A stretch of 64,000 nucleotides of DNA from Cohnella panacarvi Gsoil 349 (GTDB taxonomy: Bacteria; Bacillota; Bacilli; Paenibacillales; Paenibacillaceae), in assembly GCF_000515335.1 (NCBI RefSeq), contig NZ_KI911563.1:2690255-2754254 (forward strand), in the 5' to 3' direction. A model generated the notes under the pieces. That model was not told the DNA's origin, did no database searches, and was given only the letters and a program-made list of their open reading frames with translations. This document shows, in pieces, positions 9,314 through 17,950 of this stretch; position 1 is the stretch's first letter; each line of letters begins with the position of its first letter. Both the position numbers and the translations under genes were made by a program.

Positions 9314-9327
9314 TGGTAGCGCTTGCA
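9314..9327. promoter_or_regulatory. cre-like catabolite control site upstream of the ABC importer
   Basis: TGGTAGCGCTTGCA fits the CcpA cre consensus TGNAARCGNWWNCA with one mismatch. It lies about 40 bp upstream of the MalF-type permease start, where a repressor would block the importer promoter. Inferred from consensus match and position only. Confidence 0.45.
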
Positions 9328-9482
9328 TGACCTCTCCGAAAACCGCCATTCCATTTGAAAACGGATACATTTTTGTTTTCATTACCTTCCATGGAACCGA
9401 TTCTCCGAAAAAGAGATACGATTCTCCGAATATGGTCTCCAGGTCGTTTACAACCCTTAATCCCGGACCTATACTGGGTTAA

Positions 9483-9496
9483 TGAAAGCGCTCGCA
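9483..9496. promoter_or_regulatory. cre-like catabolite control site upstream of the sensor kinase
   Basis: TGAAAGCGCTCGCA matches the cre consensus with one mismatch and lies about 40 bp upstream of the sensor kinase start. Together with the site at 9314 it frames the divergent promoter region. Confidence 0.5.
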
Positions 9497-9536
9497 TTGG
9501 ACTCTATCCGAAGGATGAAGGAGGTCGCCGACCCTA

Positions 9537-11315
9537 ATGCCGTTTATCAGTCTGCGCACCAAATGGATTGCCGCCTTCGTCTTCTTGGTGCTTGTTCCCG
9601 TCCTGGGAGCGAGCTTATATACGTATCGGGAAATCGAGACCGTTCTGCACCGCCAGGTCGAAACCTCGGCAACGGAACGGCTTCATCAGATCAACCTGAA
9701 TATAGAACGCAAGCTGCAAATCATGATGAACGCCACCTCTTCGCTCGCGATCGACGAGAATGTGAAACGGATGCTGGTGAATCCTCCGGTAACAGAACGA
9801 CAAATGCTGGATAACTCGCAGGCGATGGACAAGAAGTTTCTCGAGATGTCGACAGCGATCGCGAGCGACGGCATGGACTTCTCCGTGTTCGACAACTTCG
9901 GCACGCTGTATACGAACTGGGGCAGGACACCGGGCACCACGGACGCGATCAAGGATACCGAATGGTTTCGCCGGACGGTCCAAGAGAACGGCTACATGGT
10001 ATGGACGTTGAACCACGCCTCGCTGACCTCATCCGGCAAACAGCGGTTGATCAGCGTATCCATGGTCGTGCGGGACGAGAGCAACCGAAGCATCGGCCAA
10101 CTAGTCATCAGCGAGCCGACGCGGGAGTATCTCGACATCCTTCAGTCCGGGGATCCGAGCATTACCGGATATGGTCTTCTCATCGGGCCGGGAGACGAAG
10201 TGCTCACTCGTTCCCCGGAGGATACCCTTCCGCTGTACAACTCCCTCCGGAGCGAGATCGACCGTTCTGCCGATGGCACGGCAAGCATCGAATCCAATGG
10301 ACAAAACTACGTCTTGAGCACGTATTCGCTGCCGATGACGGGGTGGCGGATCGTCCAAATCGTTCCGCACAGCGCCATATTCCAGGAGATTGACACCATT
10401 CGCACCGTCAGCGTTACGATTTTCTCCGTCAGCATGGCTGTGTTCCTGGGCGTAATCTTGTTCTTGTCCAATATGTTCACCAAACCGTTGCGTAAACTTC
10501 GCAACGTAATGAAGCTGGTGGAAAAAGGGAAGCTAGACGTGAAAGTGGATATCCGCACGAGGGACGAAGTCGGCCTGCTCGGTCAAACCTTCAATAAGAT
10601 GCTGAATAGGCTGCAGGGACACATCGACCGCGAAATCGTGCTCGAGCGTCACCGCGAGCAGGCCAAGCTGGAAGCGCTGCAGGCGCAGATCAATCCCCAC
10701 TTCCTTCACAACACGCTTAATACGATCCGATGGATGTCGATTATGGCCGGGACGAGATCGATCACCGAGATGCTACTGTCGCTTGGCCATTTGCTGGATA
10801 TGAGCATCCACCGCGGTCAGGACAAGATTACCCTGCAGGAAGAGTTGAATAATGTCCGCTCCTTCATGACCATTCAGCGTTACCGCTTCGGAGATCACGT
10901 CACGGTGATCGAACAGCTGGACGAACGAACGCTGGAAGCCCTGGTGCCGAAGCTCTCGCTTCAACCGCTAGTCGAGAACGTCTACCTGCATGCCTCGTTT
11001 CAGGAAGGAAAAGGCGAAATGCTGATCCGATCCCTGGTGCTGCCGACTGGAGATCTGCGGCTCGAGATCGTCGATAACGGACTTGAGATCAATAAGGAGA
11101 AGTTCCAGGACATCATGGATATCATCGGGAAGGAAGAACGGAGTTCGACGTTCTCCCGCGTCGGTCTGATCAATGTGCATAAGAGAGTGCGGATGATGTA
11201 CGGCTCTGAATACGGCCTTCAGCTTCACCGCTCGGAACAGGAAGGACGAACATACGTCACGATAACGCTTCCGCTTCAAAGGGAGGAAGAGCATCTTGAG
11301 AATCGTAGTGGTTGA
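9537..11315 (+). CDS. YesM-family sensor histidine kinase
   Basis: Membrane sensor kinase of 592 aa. A first membrane span lies at about residues 10-30 (FVFLVLVPVLGASLYTY), then a large extracellular sensing region, a second span near 285-310, and a HAMP linker (FTKPLRKLRNVMKLVEKGKLDVKV). The His_kinase core carries QINPHFLHNTLNTIRW with the phosphorylated His, followed by a HATPase domain (LSLQPLVENVYLHA, LEIVDNGLEI). The ATG follows GGAGG. Its end overlaps the response regulator start by 20 nt, so the two are translationally coupled. It is divergent from the sugar importer, the usual layout for YesMN-type control of carbohydrate uptake. Confidence 0.93.
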   Translation: MPFISLRTKWIAAFVFLVLVPVLGASLYTYREIETVLHRQVETSATERLHQINLNIERKLQIMMNATSSLAIDENVKRMLVNPPVTERQMLDNSQAMDKKFLEMSTAIASDGMDFSVFDNFGTLYTNWGRTPGTTDAIKDTEWFRRTVQENGYMVWTLNHASLTSSGKQRLISVSMVVRDESNRSIGQLVISEPTREYLDILQSGDPSITGYGLLIGPGDEVLTRSPEDTLPLYNSLRSEIDRSADGTASIESNGQNYVLSTYSLPMTGWRIVQIVPHSAIFQEIDTIRTVSVTIFSVSMAVFLGVILFLSNMFTKPLRKLRNVMKLVEKGKLDVKVDIRTRDEVGLLGQTFNKMLNRLQGHIDREIVLERHREQAKLEALQAQINPHFLHNTLNTIRWMSIMAGTRSITEMLLSLGHLLDMSIHRGQDKITLQEELNNVRSFMTIQRYRFGDHVTVIEQLDERTLEALVPKLSLQPLVENVYLHASFQEGKGEMLIRSLVLPTGDLRLEIVDNGLEINKEKFQDIMDIIGKEERSSTFSRVGLINVHKRVRMMYGSEYGLQLHRSEQEGRTYVTITLPLQREEEHLENRSG

Positions 11316-12846
11316 AGACGAGGTGTTGGTTCGCCGCGGAATCGTATCCGGCATTCCGTGGGCGGAACACGGCATCGAGGTGGCGGGAGACGCCGCTGAC
11401 GGACGGACGGGGCTCGAATTGGTCCGGCAATTGAAGCCCGACATGGTTATTACGGATATCCGTATGCCGATTATGGACGGACTTGAGATGATCCGGCATA
11501 TCCGCAGGGAACTGCCCGACACGATCATCTTGATCCTAAGCGTAAGAGAAGACTTCAGCGCCGTTCAGGAAGCGCTCCGGCTCGGCGTTATCGACTATGT
11601 TCACAAGCTCACGATGAGTCCGGAGGAACTGCTGGAGTCGGTATTGCAGGCCAATCGCTCTCGAAGCGGTTCCCGATCGGCCGCCGCCCCGTCGGCTGCC
11701 CCCGACTCCGATTCGAACGCCGGCAGCCGACTGACGGACTGGCTGGCGGGACAGACGGAAAGCTACCGGGAATTGCCCGGCGCGGGAGAAGGGAACGTTC
11801 GGTACGTGGTCGGCGTCGTCCGCTTCCCTCCGGATGCGGACCCCGGCTTGGCCCGGGAACTGCTGCAATCGGCCGATCACAACGATTTGCGCCAAGCGGT
11901 GATGGAAAAGGGAGAGCGTGAAGCCGTTTTTTACGCCGAGATGCCAGTAAGCGCCGCGCCGAATCGGGAAGCGGCGGCCTCCGAAGTCAAGGCTGCGTTG
12001 ACCGCGGCTCTCCAGGCATGGGGCGAGCGCGGCCGGAGCGTCTCCGTCGGGATCAGCTCCGTATTCGAGGACAGGCAGGATCGGATACGCGCTTATCGCG
12101 AAGCGGCGGACGCGCTGCAACGGCGGTTCTACAGCGGTCCCGGCCGCGTTCACGCGTTTCGTCCGCCCGCTCCGACCGAAGGAACGGAAAGCCCGGAGAC
12201 TTTCGCCTCCGGGCCGTTTTTGAAAGCTTATTTGACCGCTCTAGAGCAGCCGGATGACGCCTATGCCCGCCAAATCTTCGACGAGCTGTTTCCGTCTCAA
12301 GCGCCGAAAGGAGCCTCGCCGACTTTCATCCGGGACCGGATAGTCCAGTGGCAATCGGCCGTCCTGATGCTGATCGGCGAGTGGAAGCTCCCGATCCAAG
12401 GGATCTGGCAGGACGACTCTCCTTTCGATCGCGTGAACCGGCTGGAAACCTATCCGGAGCTCCGTGAATGGTGCCTGAGGCTGCATACGCTCACGCGGGA
12501 GCTGTGGGACGACGTCTCATTCGGCGGCAGACGCAGCGATATCGAGCTAGCGATCAGATACATCAAGGAAAACTACAACCGTCCGTTGCGTCTCCCGGAC
12601 ATCGCGGCCAAAGTCAACCTGAGCGAGAACTATTTCAGCCATCTGTTCTCCAAGAATACGGGCAAGTCCTTCGTCTACTACCTTCAGGAGCTCCGTGTCC
12701 ATAAAGCTAAGGAGTTCCTCCGCGAGGGCTCCCAGCCATGGTTCGAGATCGGGGAGAAAGTCGGGTTTGACAACCCCAAGTACTTCTCCAAAATCTTCAA
12801 GCGGCATACGCGCCTTACTCCCGCGCAATTCCAGCGGAGCAAGTAA
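11296..12846 (+). CDS. YesN-family response regulator with AraC DNA-binding domain
   Basis: Two-component response regulator of 516 aa. The N-terminal receiver domain has the acidic pocket (VVVEDEVLV) and the phospho-acceptor in MVITDIRMPIMDG. A long variable middle region follows. The C-terminus is an AraC-type double helix-turn-helix (AIRYIKENYNRPLRLPDIAAKVNLSENYFSHLFSK, IGEKVGFDNPKYFSKIFKRHTRLTPAQFQ). The TTG start at 11296 has GGGAGGA upstream and lies inside the kinase gene's end. It probably activates the divergent ABC importer operon when the kinase detects a sugar. Confidence 0.93.
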   Translation: MRIVVVEDEVLVRRGIVSGIPWAEHGIEVAGDAADGRTGLELVRQLKPDMVITDIRMPIMDGLEMIRHIRRELPDTIILILSVREDFSAVQEALRLGVIDYVHKLTMSPEELLESVLQANRSRSGSRSAAAPSAAPDSDSNAGSRLTDWLAGQTESYRELPGAGEGNVRYVVGVVRFPPDADPGLARELLQSADHNDLRQAVMEKGEREAVFYAEMPVSAAPNREAAASEVKAALTAALQAWGERGRSVSVGISSVFEDRQDRIRAYREAADALQRRFYSGPGRVHAFRPPAPTEGTESPETFASGPFLKAYLTALEQPDDAYARQIFDELFPSQAPKGASPTFIRDRIVQWQSAVLMLIGEWKLPIQGIWQDDSPFDRVNRLETYPELREWCLRLHTLTRELWDDVSFGGRRSDIELAIRYIKENYNRPLRLPDIAAKVNLSENYFSHLFSKNTGKSFVYYLQELRVHKAKEFLREGSQPWFEIGEKVGFDNPKYFSKIFKRHTRLTPAQFQRSK

Positions 12847-12891
12847 GGGGGGCGCCTAACGCTGGGATCGGGATAACAACTGAACGATACC

Positions 12892-12925
12892 AACATCGCC
12901 GGGGCGCGCGGGCCGGGGCGATGTT
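12892..12925 (+). terminator. Stem-loop after the response regulator
   Basis: AACATCGCC and GGCGATGTT form a perfect 9-bp stem around a GC-rich 16-nt loop, about 45 bp after the response regulator stop. There is no good T-tract, so termination is only probable. Confidence 0.45.
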
Positions 12926-12936
12926 CTCTGCGTAAA

Positions 12937-13245
12937 GTGATACATGATCCCGCCGCTCCCGCCGGAATTGATGCCGATCAGAAACTGATTCACCTTGTTC
13001 CCGGTAAAGTCGCCTAAAAAAAGGGTCGGATTATATCCCGCATTATCCTGTAACGGCGTATAGGTTACTCTGCCGCGGCTTACGTCTTGCACGACCAACG
13101 GCAAACGCTACGATACTCGGATGGTTCGTTGCTAGGCCACGATAATCATGATAACTCATCCCGTTGTCTCCCTCGTATAAATACCCTGGTTTTAACTCTC
13201 GTTATTATGATATGGGCATTTCATGCATACAGTTACCGCGCAATG
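12937..13245 (-). pseudogene. Degenerate partial copy of the VCBS-like gene at 22872-23603
   Basis: This minus-strand segment closely matches the 5' half of the gene at 22872-23603 together with its upstream region (about 23280-23690). The start MSYHDYRGLATNHPSIVAFA parallels MSDPYYRGLVTSQPSIVAFA, then about 80 bp are missing, shifting the frame. The match resumes with RVTYTPLQDNAGYNPTLFL and runs to IMYHF, after which similarity stops. The C-terminal half is absent. It is a truncated, frameshifted duplicate with no likely product. Confidence 0.75.
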
Positions 13246-13259
13246 GGTTGGGACGAGAG

Positions 13260-14177
13260 CTACATGAGCGATTTTCGGTAATCGCTCGGGGAGACGCCCG
13301 ACCAGCGCTTGAACTGCCGGCTGAAGTGGGCGATGTCCCGGTAACCGAGTCTAAGCGCGATATCGGATACCGAGGTACTCGGATCGAGCAGCCAGCGTTT
13401 GGCCAACTGCAGCTTCACTTGGGATAGATACTGCCGCGGCGACAAGCCGAAAGCTTCGTGAAACAACCGATTGCAATACGCCGTGCTGAATCCGAGCCGG
13501 CCTGCGATCCGTTCCACGGTACGCCCCTCGCCGCCTGCATCATCCAGGGTTGCCGGCTCGCTTGCGCCCGCTGCGTTCTCGGCCGCCTCTTCCAGCATGC
13601 GGGCCATCTCCCGCGCCACGGGAAGCCGCGAAGTCGACGGGGTATCCGCCGCCTTCCCCTCCTCCTCCAGCGCATCCCCCAGCACGGAACACAATTCGAA
13701 TAGCGCGGACAGTACGCGAATGTGAGCGTTCGGGTCCGCGGTTTGCGGGATCGCGCGCGTCATCTCGAGCAGCTTGCCGAGCGGCTCGTATAGCTTGCGG
13801 GCATTCCCGGAGCCTTGAGGAAAAACGACCGTGTTCGTTTGCTGCATCCTCCGGCGGAAACGGGCTTCCCCGATGTCGAAGTGCAGGCAAAAATAAGTCA
13901 TTTCCTCTCCGCCCTGCACCTCGCTGCGATGGCGCTCTCCCGAGCGAACAAGCAAAATATCGCCCGCTCCCTGCGCGATGGGCAAGCCGCCTACGTGCAT
14001 GAGCTGTTTGCCCGCCAGCACCCAGTTGATTTCAAACAAAGAATGAGAGTGGACGGGATACGTCCAGTTCGGTTCCACCGTGCGCATGTGCGCGTAATGC
14101 AGCGATACCGTCGCTTCCATGTTGGGCAGCATATGCGCTTCCCGGCTATGCCTTTCGCCTGACGGCAGCTTCCACAA
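13260..14177 (-). CDS. AraC-family transcriptional regulator with cupin sensor domain
   Basis: Regulator of 305 aa. The N-terminal half is a cupin-type ligand domain (YPVHSHSLFEINWVLAGK ... GDILLVRSGERHRSEV). The C-terminal 100 residues are the AraC double helix-turn-helix (VERIAGRLGFSTAYCNRLFHEAFGLSPRQYL; VSDIALRLGYRDIAHFSRQFKRWSGVSPSDYRK). TTG at 14177 has AGGAGG 8 nt upstream. It is divergent from the GH52 xylosidase gene, and paired TAAAATCAG repeats lie in the shared promoter region, so it probably controls the xylosidase in response to a xyloside or sugar. Confidence 0.92.
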   Translation of the reverse strand: MWKLPSGERHSREAHMLPNMEATVSLHYAHMRTVEPNWTYPVHSHSLFEINWVLAGKQLMHVGGLPIAQGAGDILLVRSGERHRSEVQGGEEMTYFCLHFDIGEARFRRRMQQTNTVVFPQGSGNARKLYEPLGKLLEMTRAIPQTADPNAHIRVLSALFELCSVLGDALEEEGKAADTPSTSRLPVAREMARMLEEAAENAAGASEPATLDDAGGEGRTVERIAGRLGFSTAYCNRLFHEAFGLSPRQYLSQVKLQLAKRWLLDPSTSVSDIALRLGYRDIAHFSRQFKRWSGVSPSDYRKSLM

Positions 14178-14205
14178 GGCGCGCCCCTCCTAGTTACGAT
14201 TTGGG

Positions 14206-14271
14206 TAAAATCAGGTTCGATTTGCTTCTACTTCATAAGCGTAATGTGATTTATATTTAGGATAAAATCAG
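14206..14271. promoter_or_regulatory. Direct repeats in the AraC/xylosidase promoter region
   Basis: TAAAATCAGGTTC (from 14206) and TAAAATCAGAATC (from 14263) are direct repeats 57 bp apart between the divergent AraC gene and the GH52 gene. AraC-type activators commonly bind direct repeats; assignment to this AraC protein is inferred. Confidence 0.4.
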
Positions 14272-14312
14272 AATCCCATCTTGGCAACCCTTAACCTTGA
14301 GGAGGAACCTGC

Positions 14313-16424
14313 ATGACTTTGAATCCATTCTTCAACGCCCACCATTCCCCGATCGGCGCTTTCGCCAGCTTCACGCTCGGATTCCCCGGCGCAACCGGCG
14401 GCTTTGATCTCGAGCGCGGCGTGCCGCCGAGACAGAACGTCTACATCGGTCTGCAGAAACGTGACGGAAGCAGCTACGAGGCTCTCCCTTTCTACGAAGG
14501 AGCAGACGATGAGACGAAGCGTTACGCGGCCGAGCATGGATCTTCCCTTAACAACGGCGATCAGATCGTCTCCGTATTCCCGCCCGACGCCATCACTCGC
14601 GATTTCCGGCTGTGCACCGACACATGGCAAGCCGGGGATCTCACGTTCCGCATCTATTCCCAGGTCCGCTCCGTCCCCGATCCGCTGACGGCAACCGAAC
14701 AAGAGCTGCGCGAAGCGCTGCTTCCCGCCGTGCTCGCGGAAATTACGATCGACAACACCCAAGGCGACCAGCCTCGGCAAGCGTTCTTCGGCTTCAGAGG
14801 CAACGATCCCTACTCCGGAATGAGACGCCTCGACGATTCGACCGACGGCCGATTGCACGGCGTCGGACAAGGACGCAACGTCGCCATCGCGACGAACGAT
14901 TCGAACGTCGCGCCTGCGCAAGGCTTTAACCTGGAAGCTATTCTGAAGCCGATTCGCGTAGAAAACCGACTGTTCGGTCTCGGGGGCGTCGGCGCGCTGT
15001 TGTTCGAGACGCCCGCAGGCCAGAAGCGGACTTACCGGTTCGTGCTTGCTTTCCATCGTGACGGTCTCGTGACCTCCGGCATGGATTGCTCTTATTGGTA
15101 TTCCCGATACTACCTCAACATCGAGTCGGTCGTCGAAACCGCGCTTAGCCGGTTCGATGATTACGTGCAGACTTGCCTCGATGCCAACCGGATGGTCGAC
15201 GATGCCCCGTTGTCCGACGATCAGAAATTTATGATGGCGCACTCCATTCGCAGCTATTACGGCAACACCCAGTTGCTCGATCGCGACGGCTCGCCGCTGT
15301 GGATCGTCAACGAAGGCGAATATCGGATGATCAATACTTTCGATTTAACCGTCGACCAACTGTTCTACGAGTTGAAGATGAATCCGTGGACCGTTAAGAA
15401 CGAGCTCGATCTGTTCGCGGAACGCTACTCCTATTACGATGAAGCCCATTTCCCCGGCGGCGACCAAGCGTATCCGGGCGGCATCAGCTTCACCCATGAC
15501 ATGGGCGTCGCCAACGTATTCTCGCGTCCGGGCTACTCTTCGTACGAGCTGCACGGCATCTCGGACTGCTTCTCGCAGATGACGCACGAGCAGCTCGTCA
15601 ACTGGGTGCTGACCGCGGCCGTCTATGCGGAACAGACCGGCGATCGCGACTGGCTGGCGCAGCGGCTTGCCTTGCTCGGCGAGTGCTTGGCAAGCATGAT
15701 GAACCGCGACCATCCGGATCCGGCGCAGCGCAACGGGCTGATGGGACTCGACAGCAGCCGCACGATGGGCGGCGCGGAAATTACGACGTACGACAGCCTC
15801 GACGTGTCGCTCGGACAAGCGCGCAACAATATTTATTTGGCCGGCAAATGCTGGGCGGCTTACGTTGCGCTCGAGAAGATTTTCCGGGATTTCGGCCGGG
15901 ACGAGTGGGCGCAATTAGCCGGCTTGCAAGCAGAGCGCTGCGCGGCGACGCAGGCGGGCAGCATGACGGCCGGCGGCTACATTCCCGCCGTCATCGGGGA
16001 GAACAACGATTCGCGCATCATCCCCGCGATCGAAGGGCTCATCTTCCCTTATTTCACGGGCAACGCCGAAGCTTTGGAAGAGGAAGGCCGATTCGGCGGC
16101 TACATCCGCGCTTTGAAGACGCATTTGAACACGGTGCTCGTTCCCGGCGTCTGCCTGTTCGAAGACGGAGGCTGGAAGCTTTCGTCGACGAGCTCCAACT
16201 CGTGGCTGAGCAAAATCTATCTATGCCAATTCGTTGCGCACCGGTTGCTCGGTTTGCCGCGGGACGCATCCTCCGCCGCGGCCGACGCCGCGCACGTCGA
16301 GTGGCTGCTCCGTCCCGAATCCGCGATCTGGAGCTGGAGCGACCAGATGCTGAACGGCGTGCCTTGCGGCAGCCGGTATTATCCTCGAGGCGTCACAAGC
16401 ATTCTGTGGCTTGATGGGATGTGA
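14313..16424 (+). CDS. xynB: GH52 beta-xylosidase
   Basis: Intracellular glycoside hydrolase of 703 aa that removes xylose from the non-reducing end of xylo-oligosaccharides. I recognise the GH52 family along its whole length: FFNAHHSPIGAFASFTLGFPG at the start, the nucleophile region VNEGEYRMINTFDLTVDQLF (Glu about residue 336), the acid/base region ITTYDSLDVSLGQARNN (Asp about 494-497), and SKIYLCQF. Length matches the Geobacillus enzyme (about 705 aa). No signal peptide. ATG follows GAGGAGG. It is divergent from an AraC regulator. A fragment of its 3' part recurs at 19769-19950. Confidence 0.95.
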   Translation: MTLNPFFNAHHSPIGAFASFTLGFPGATGGFDLERGVPPRQNVYIGLQKRDGSSYEALPFYEGADDETKRYAAEHGSSLNNGDQIVSVFPPDAITRDFRLCTDTWQAGDLTFRIYSQVRSVPDPLTATEQELREALLPAVLAEITIDNTQGDQPRQAFFGFRGNDPYSGMRRLDDSTDGRLHGVGQGRNVAIATNDSNVAPAQGFNLEAILKPIRVENRLFGLGGVGALLFETPAGQKRTYRFVLAFHRDGLVTSGMDCSYWYSRYYLNIESVVETALSRFDDYVQTCLDANRMVDDAPLSDDQKFMMAHSIRSYYGNTQLLDRDGSPLWIVNEGEYRMINTFDLTVDQLFYELKMNPWTVKNELDLFAERYSYYDEAHFPGGDQAYPGGISFTHDMGVANVFSRPGYSSYELHGISDCFSQMTHEQLVNWVLTAAVYAEQTGDRDWLAQRLALLGECLASMMNRDHPDPAQRNGLMGLDSSRTMGGAEITTYDSLDVSLGQARNNIYLAGKCWAAYVALEKIFRDFGRDEWAQLAGLQAERCAATQAGSMTAGGYIPAVIGENNDSRIIPAIEGLIFPYFTGNAEALEEEGRFGGYIRALKTHLNTVLVPGVCLFEDGGWKLSSTSSNSWLSKIYLCQFVAHRLLGLPRDASSAAADAAHVEWLLRPESAIWSWSDQMLNGVPCGSRYYPRGVTSILWLDGM

Positions 16425-17215
16425 GCGGAATGCAGCGTCATCATGAAGAGTCGATAGAGAAATTCATCGCCCGTTACCAAGACGATCCTGCCATTCTGGC
16501 TATCCTGCTCGGAGGCTCCCTTGCCCATGGCTTCGCCAAGCCCGAGTCGGACGTCGACATTATGCTCATCGTCGAGGAGTCCGATTTCCAAAGAAGGAAA
16601 GCCGATAATAAGCTTGCATTCAGCTTGTGGGATATTTGCACCTATCCAGGGGGCTATATCGATTGTAAAGTCGTGAGCTTGGAGTTCATGAACACGATCA
16701 TGATCAAGGGTAGCGATCCTGCGCGATATGCCTTCCAAGACAGCAAGATCCTATGGTCCAGAATCGACAACCTGCCGGAATTACTGAATCGAATCACGCG
16801 GTTTCCGGCTCAGGACCAAGACCGGCGCAGAACAAGATTCGCTTCGCAAATCTTGGCCTGGAAGTGGTATTACAGCGAAGCGGTCAAGAAGAACAATCTC
16901 TATCTGAAATATCTCGCGATCCAGAAAATCACGCTTTTCGCATGCCGTCTCATTCTGAACGAGAATCAGATGCTATATCCGTACCACAAATGGCTGCTCA
17001 ATGTCGTGAAGATCGCACCACGCAAGCCCGATGATTTCGACAAGTCGATCGAGCGCTTGCTGGCACATCATACGCAGGACGACGTGGATGCCTTCTGCAT
17101 TCAAATTCTGCAGTTCGTCCGGTTGGATGAACCGTCGCTGGATTGGCCGAATCAATTCCTCCATGACAGCGAATTGAACTGGATCTCGCATGAACCGCCT
17201 ATTGACGATCTGTAG
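16421..17215 (+). CDS. Nucleotidyltransferase-domain protein
   Basis: Soluble protein of about 264 aa with the nucleotidyltransferase signature AILLGGSLAHGFAKPESDVDIMLIVE (GGS followed by DxD), as found in aminoglycoside adenylyltransferases and MNT-type domains. The start may be the GTG at 16421, overlapping the xylosidase stop, or the ATG at 16430. It is cotranscribed with the xylosidase by position but has no obvious link to xylan use. The target (antibiotic, protein or nucleotide) cannot be read from the sequence. Confidence 0.8.
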   Translation: MSGMQRHHEESIEKFIARYQDDPAILAILLGGSLAHGFAKPESDVDIMLIVEESDFQRRKADNKLAFSLWDICTYPGGYIDCKVVSLEFMNTIMIKGSDPARYAFQDSKILWSRIDNLPELLNRITRFPAQDQDRRRTRFASQILAWKWYYSEAVKKNNLYLKYLAIQKITLFACRLILNENQMLYPYHKWLLNVVKIAPRKPDDFDKSIERLLAHHTQDDVDAFCIQILQFVRLDEPSLDWPNQFLHDSELNWISHEPPIDDL

Positions 17216-17238
17216 TGGTTGATATCGGCATGAACAAT

Positions 17239-17270
17239 ACACCGCCAGTGCCTTCGGGCAATGGCGGTGT
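17239..17270 (+). terminator. Rho-independent-type terminator after the nucleotidyltransferase
   Basis: ACACCGCCA pairs with TGGCGGTGT, with an inner TGCC-TTCG-GGCA hairpin, then ATTCGTTT. A strong stem 24 bp after the stop. The same stem design recurs at 20060 and 37073. Confidence 0.75.
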
Positions 17271-17422
17271 ATTCGTTTAGCACTCTTATTCTACTTACTG
17301 ATCTTCCTGCCCATCTTCGTTTAACCGTACAGCAGCATTCTAAAGACAATTCCATAACGATGCGACGGCGCGACGTACAACGAAATATAAAACATTTCGA
17401 TAACGAGAATGACTCTAATTTT

Positions 17423-17896
17423 TCACTTTGCTTCAGACGGTATATAAATATCAATCTGATTGTCTTCGTTCTCTAATGAATGGATATCGTTCCAATACTC
17501 GATATCTATCGGTCTGCCGCCGTAGGTGTTATTAATATACTCATACGTATCGCCGATTTGCGATTCAGCGCCTTGATGTACGATTTTGATATAACGTCCG
17601 GCTGGCAAGGTATACGTAACCATATCCTCAGGAACTTTTTCCAAAGATTTAACTTCGTAAGCAAACACATGCTGAAAGGGTACATCGGGCGTCCAATGAC
17701 CGTCTTGAGGATACAATTGAATTAAATACATTCCCGATCCGACCCTGTTCGCCACTTCCGACTTGCGATTCTCTAGTTGCTCGCGCAATTTGCCGCCAAT
17801 CTTCGATCCAACAACATTGTTGAGACTCTCCACGATCGAAAAGCCAACACATTTAATCTCTTCTCTCTCTAGAACCTCGACTTGGTAAATTTTCAT
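17423..17896 (-). CDS. GyrI-like / AraC effector-binding domain protein
   Basis: Small soluble protein of 157 aa with the effector-binding domain seen in AraC/BmrR-type regulators and GyrI. The sequence runs VEVLEREEIKCVGFSI, then a central region with Tyr/Pro-rich strands, and ends VTYTLPAGRYIKIVHQGAESQIGDTYEYI followed by DIHSLENEDNQIDIYIPSE, the usual end of this fold. There is no DNA-binding domain. Such stand-alone domains bind small hydrophobic or cationic ligands. ATG at 17896 follows a GGAGGT motif. Confidence 0.8.
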   Translation of the reverse strand: MKIYQVEVLEREEIKCVGFSIVESLNNVVGSKIGGKLREQLENRKSEVANRVGSGMYLIQLYPQDGHWTPDVPFQHVFAYEVKSLEKVPEDMVTYTLPAGRYIKIVHQGAESQIGDTYEYINNTYGGRPIDIEYWNDIHSLENEDNQIDIYIPSEAK

Positions 17897-17950
17897 CGTA
17901 AACCTCCTAATGGGATTAACTGCTGAACTCCGGCGTTTTGATCCGCGCGC

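Noticed and set aside
14268..15242. Leftward 324-codon frame antisense to the xylosidase
   Set aside because: It overlaps a well-recognised GH52 gene on the other strand and has no motif.
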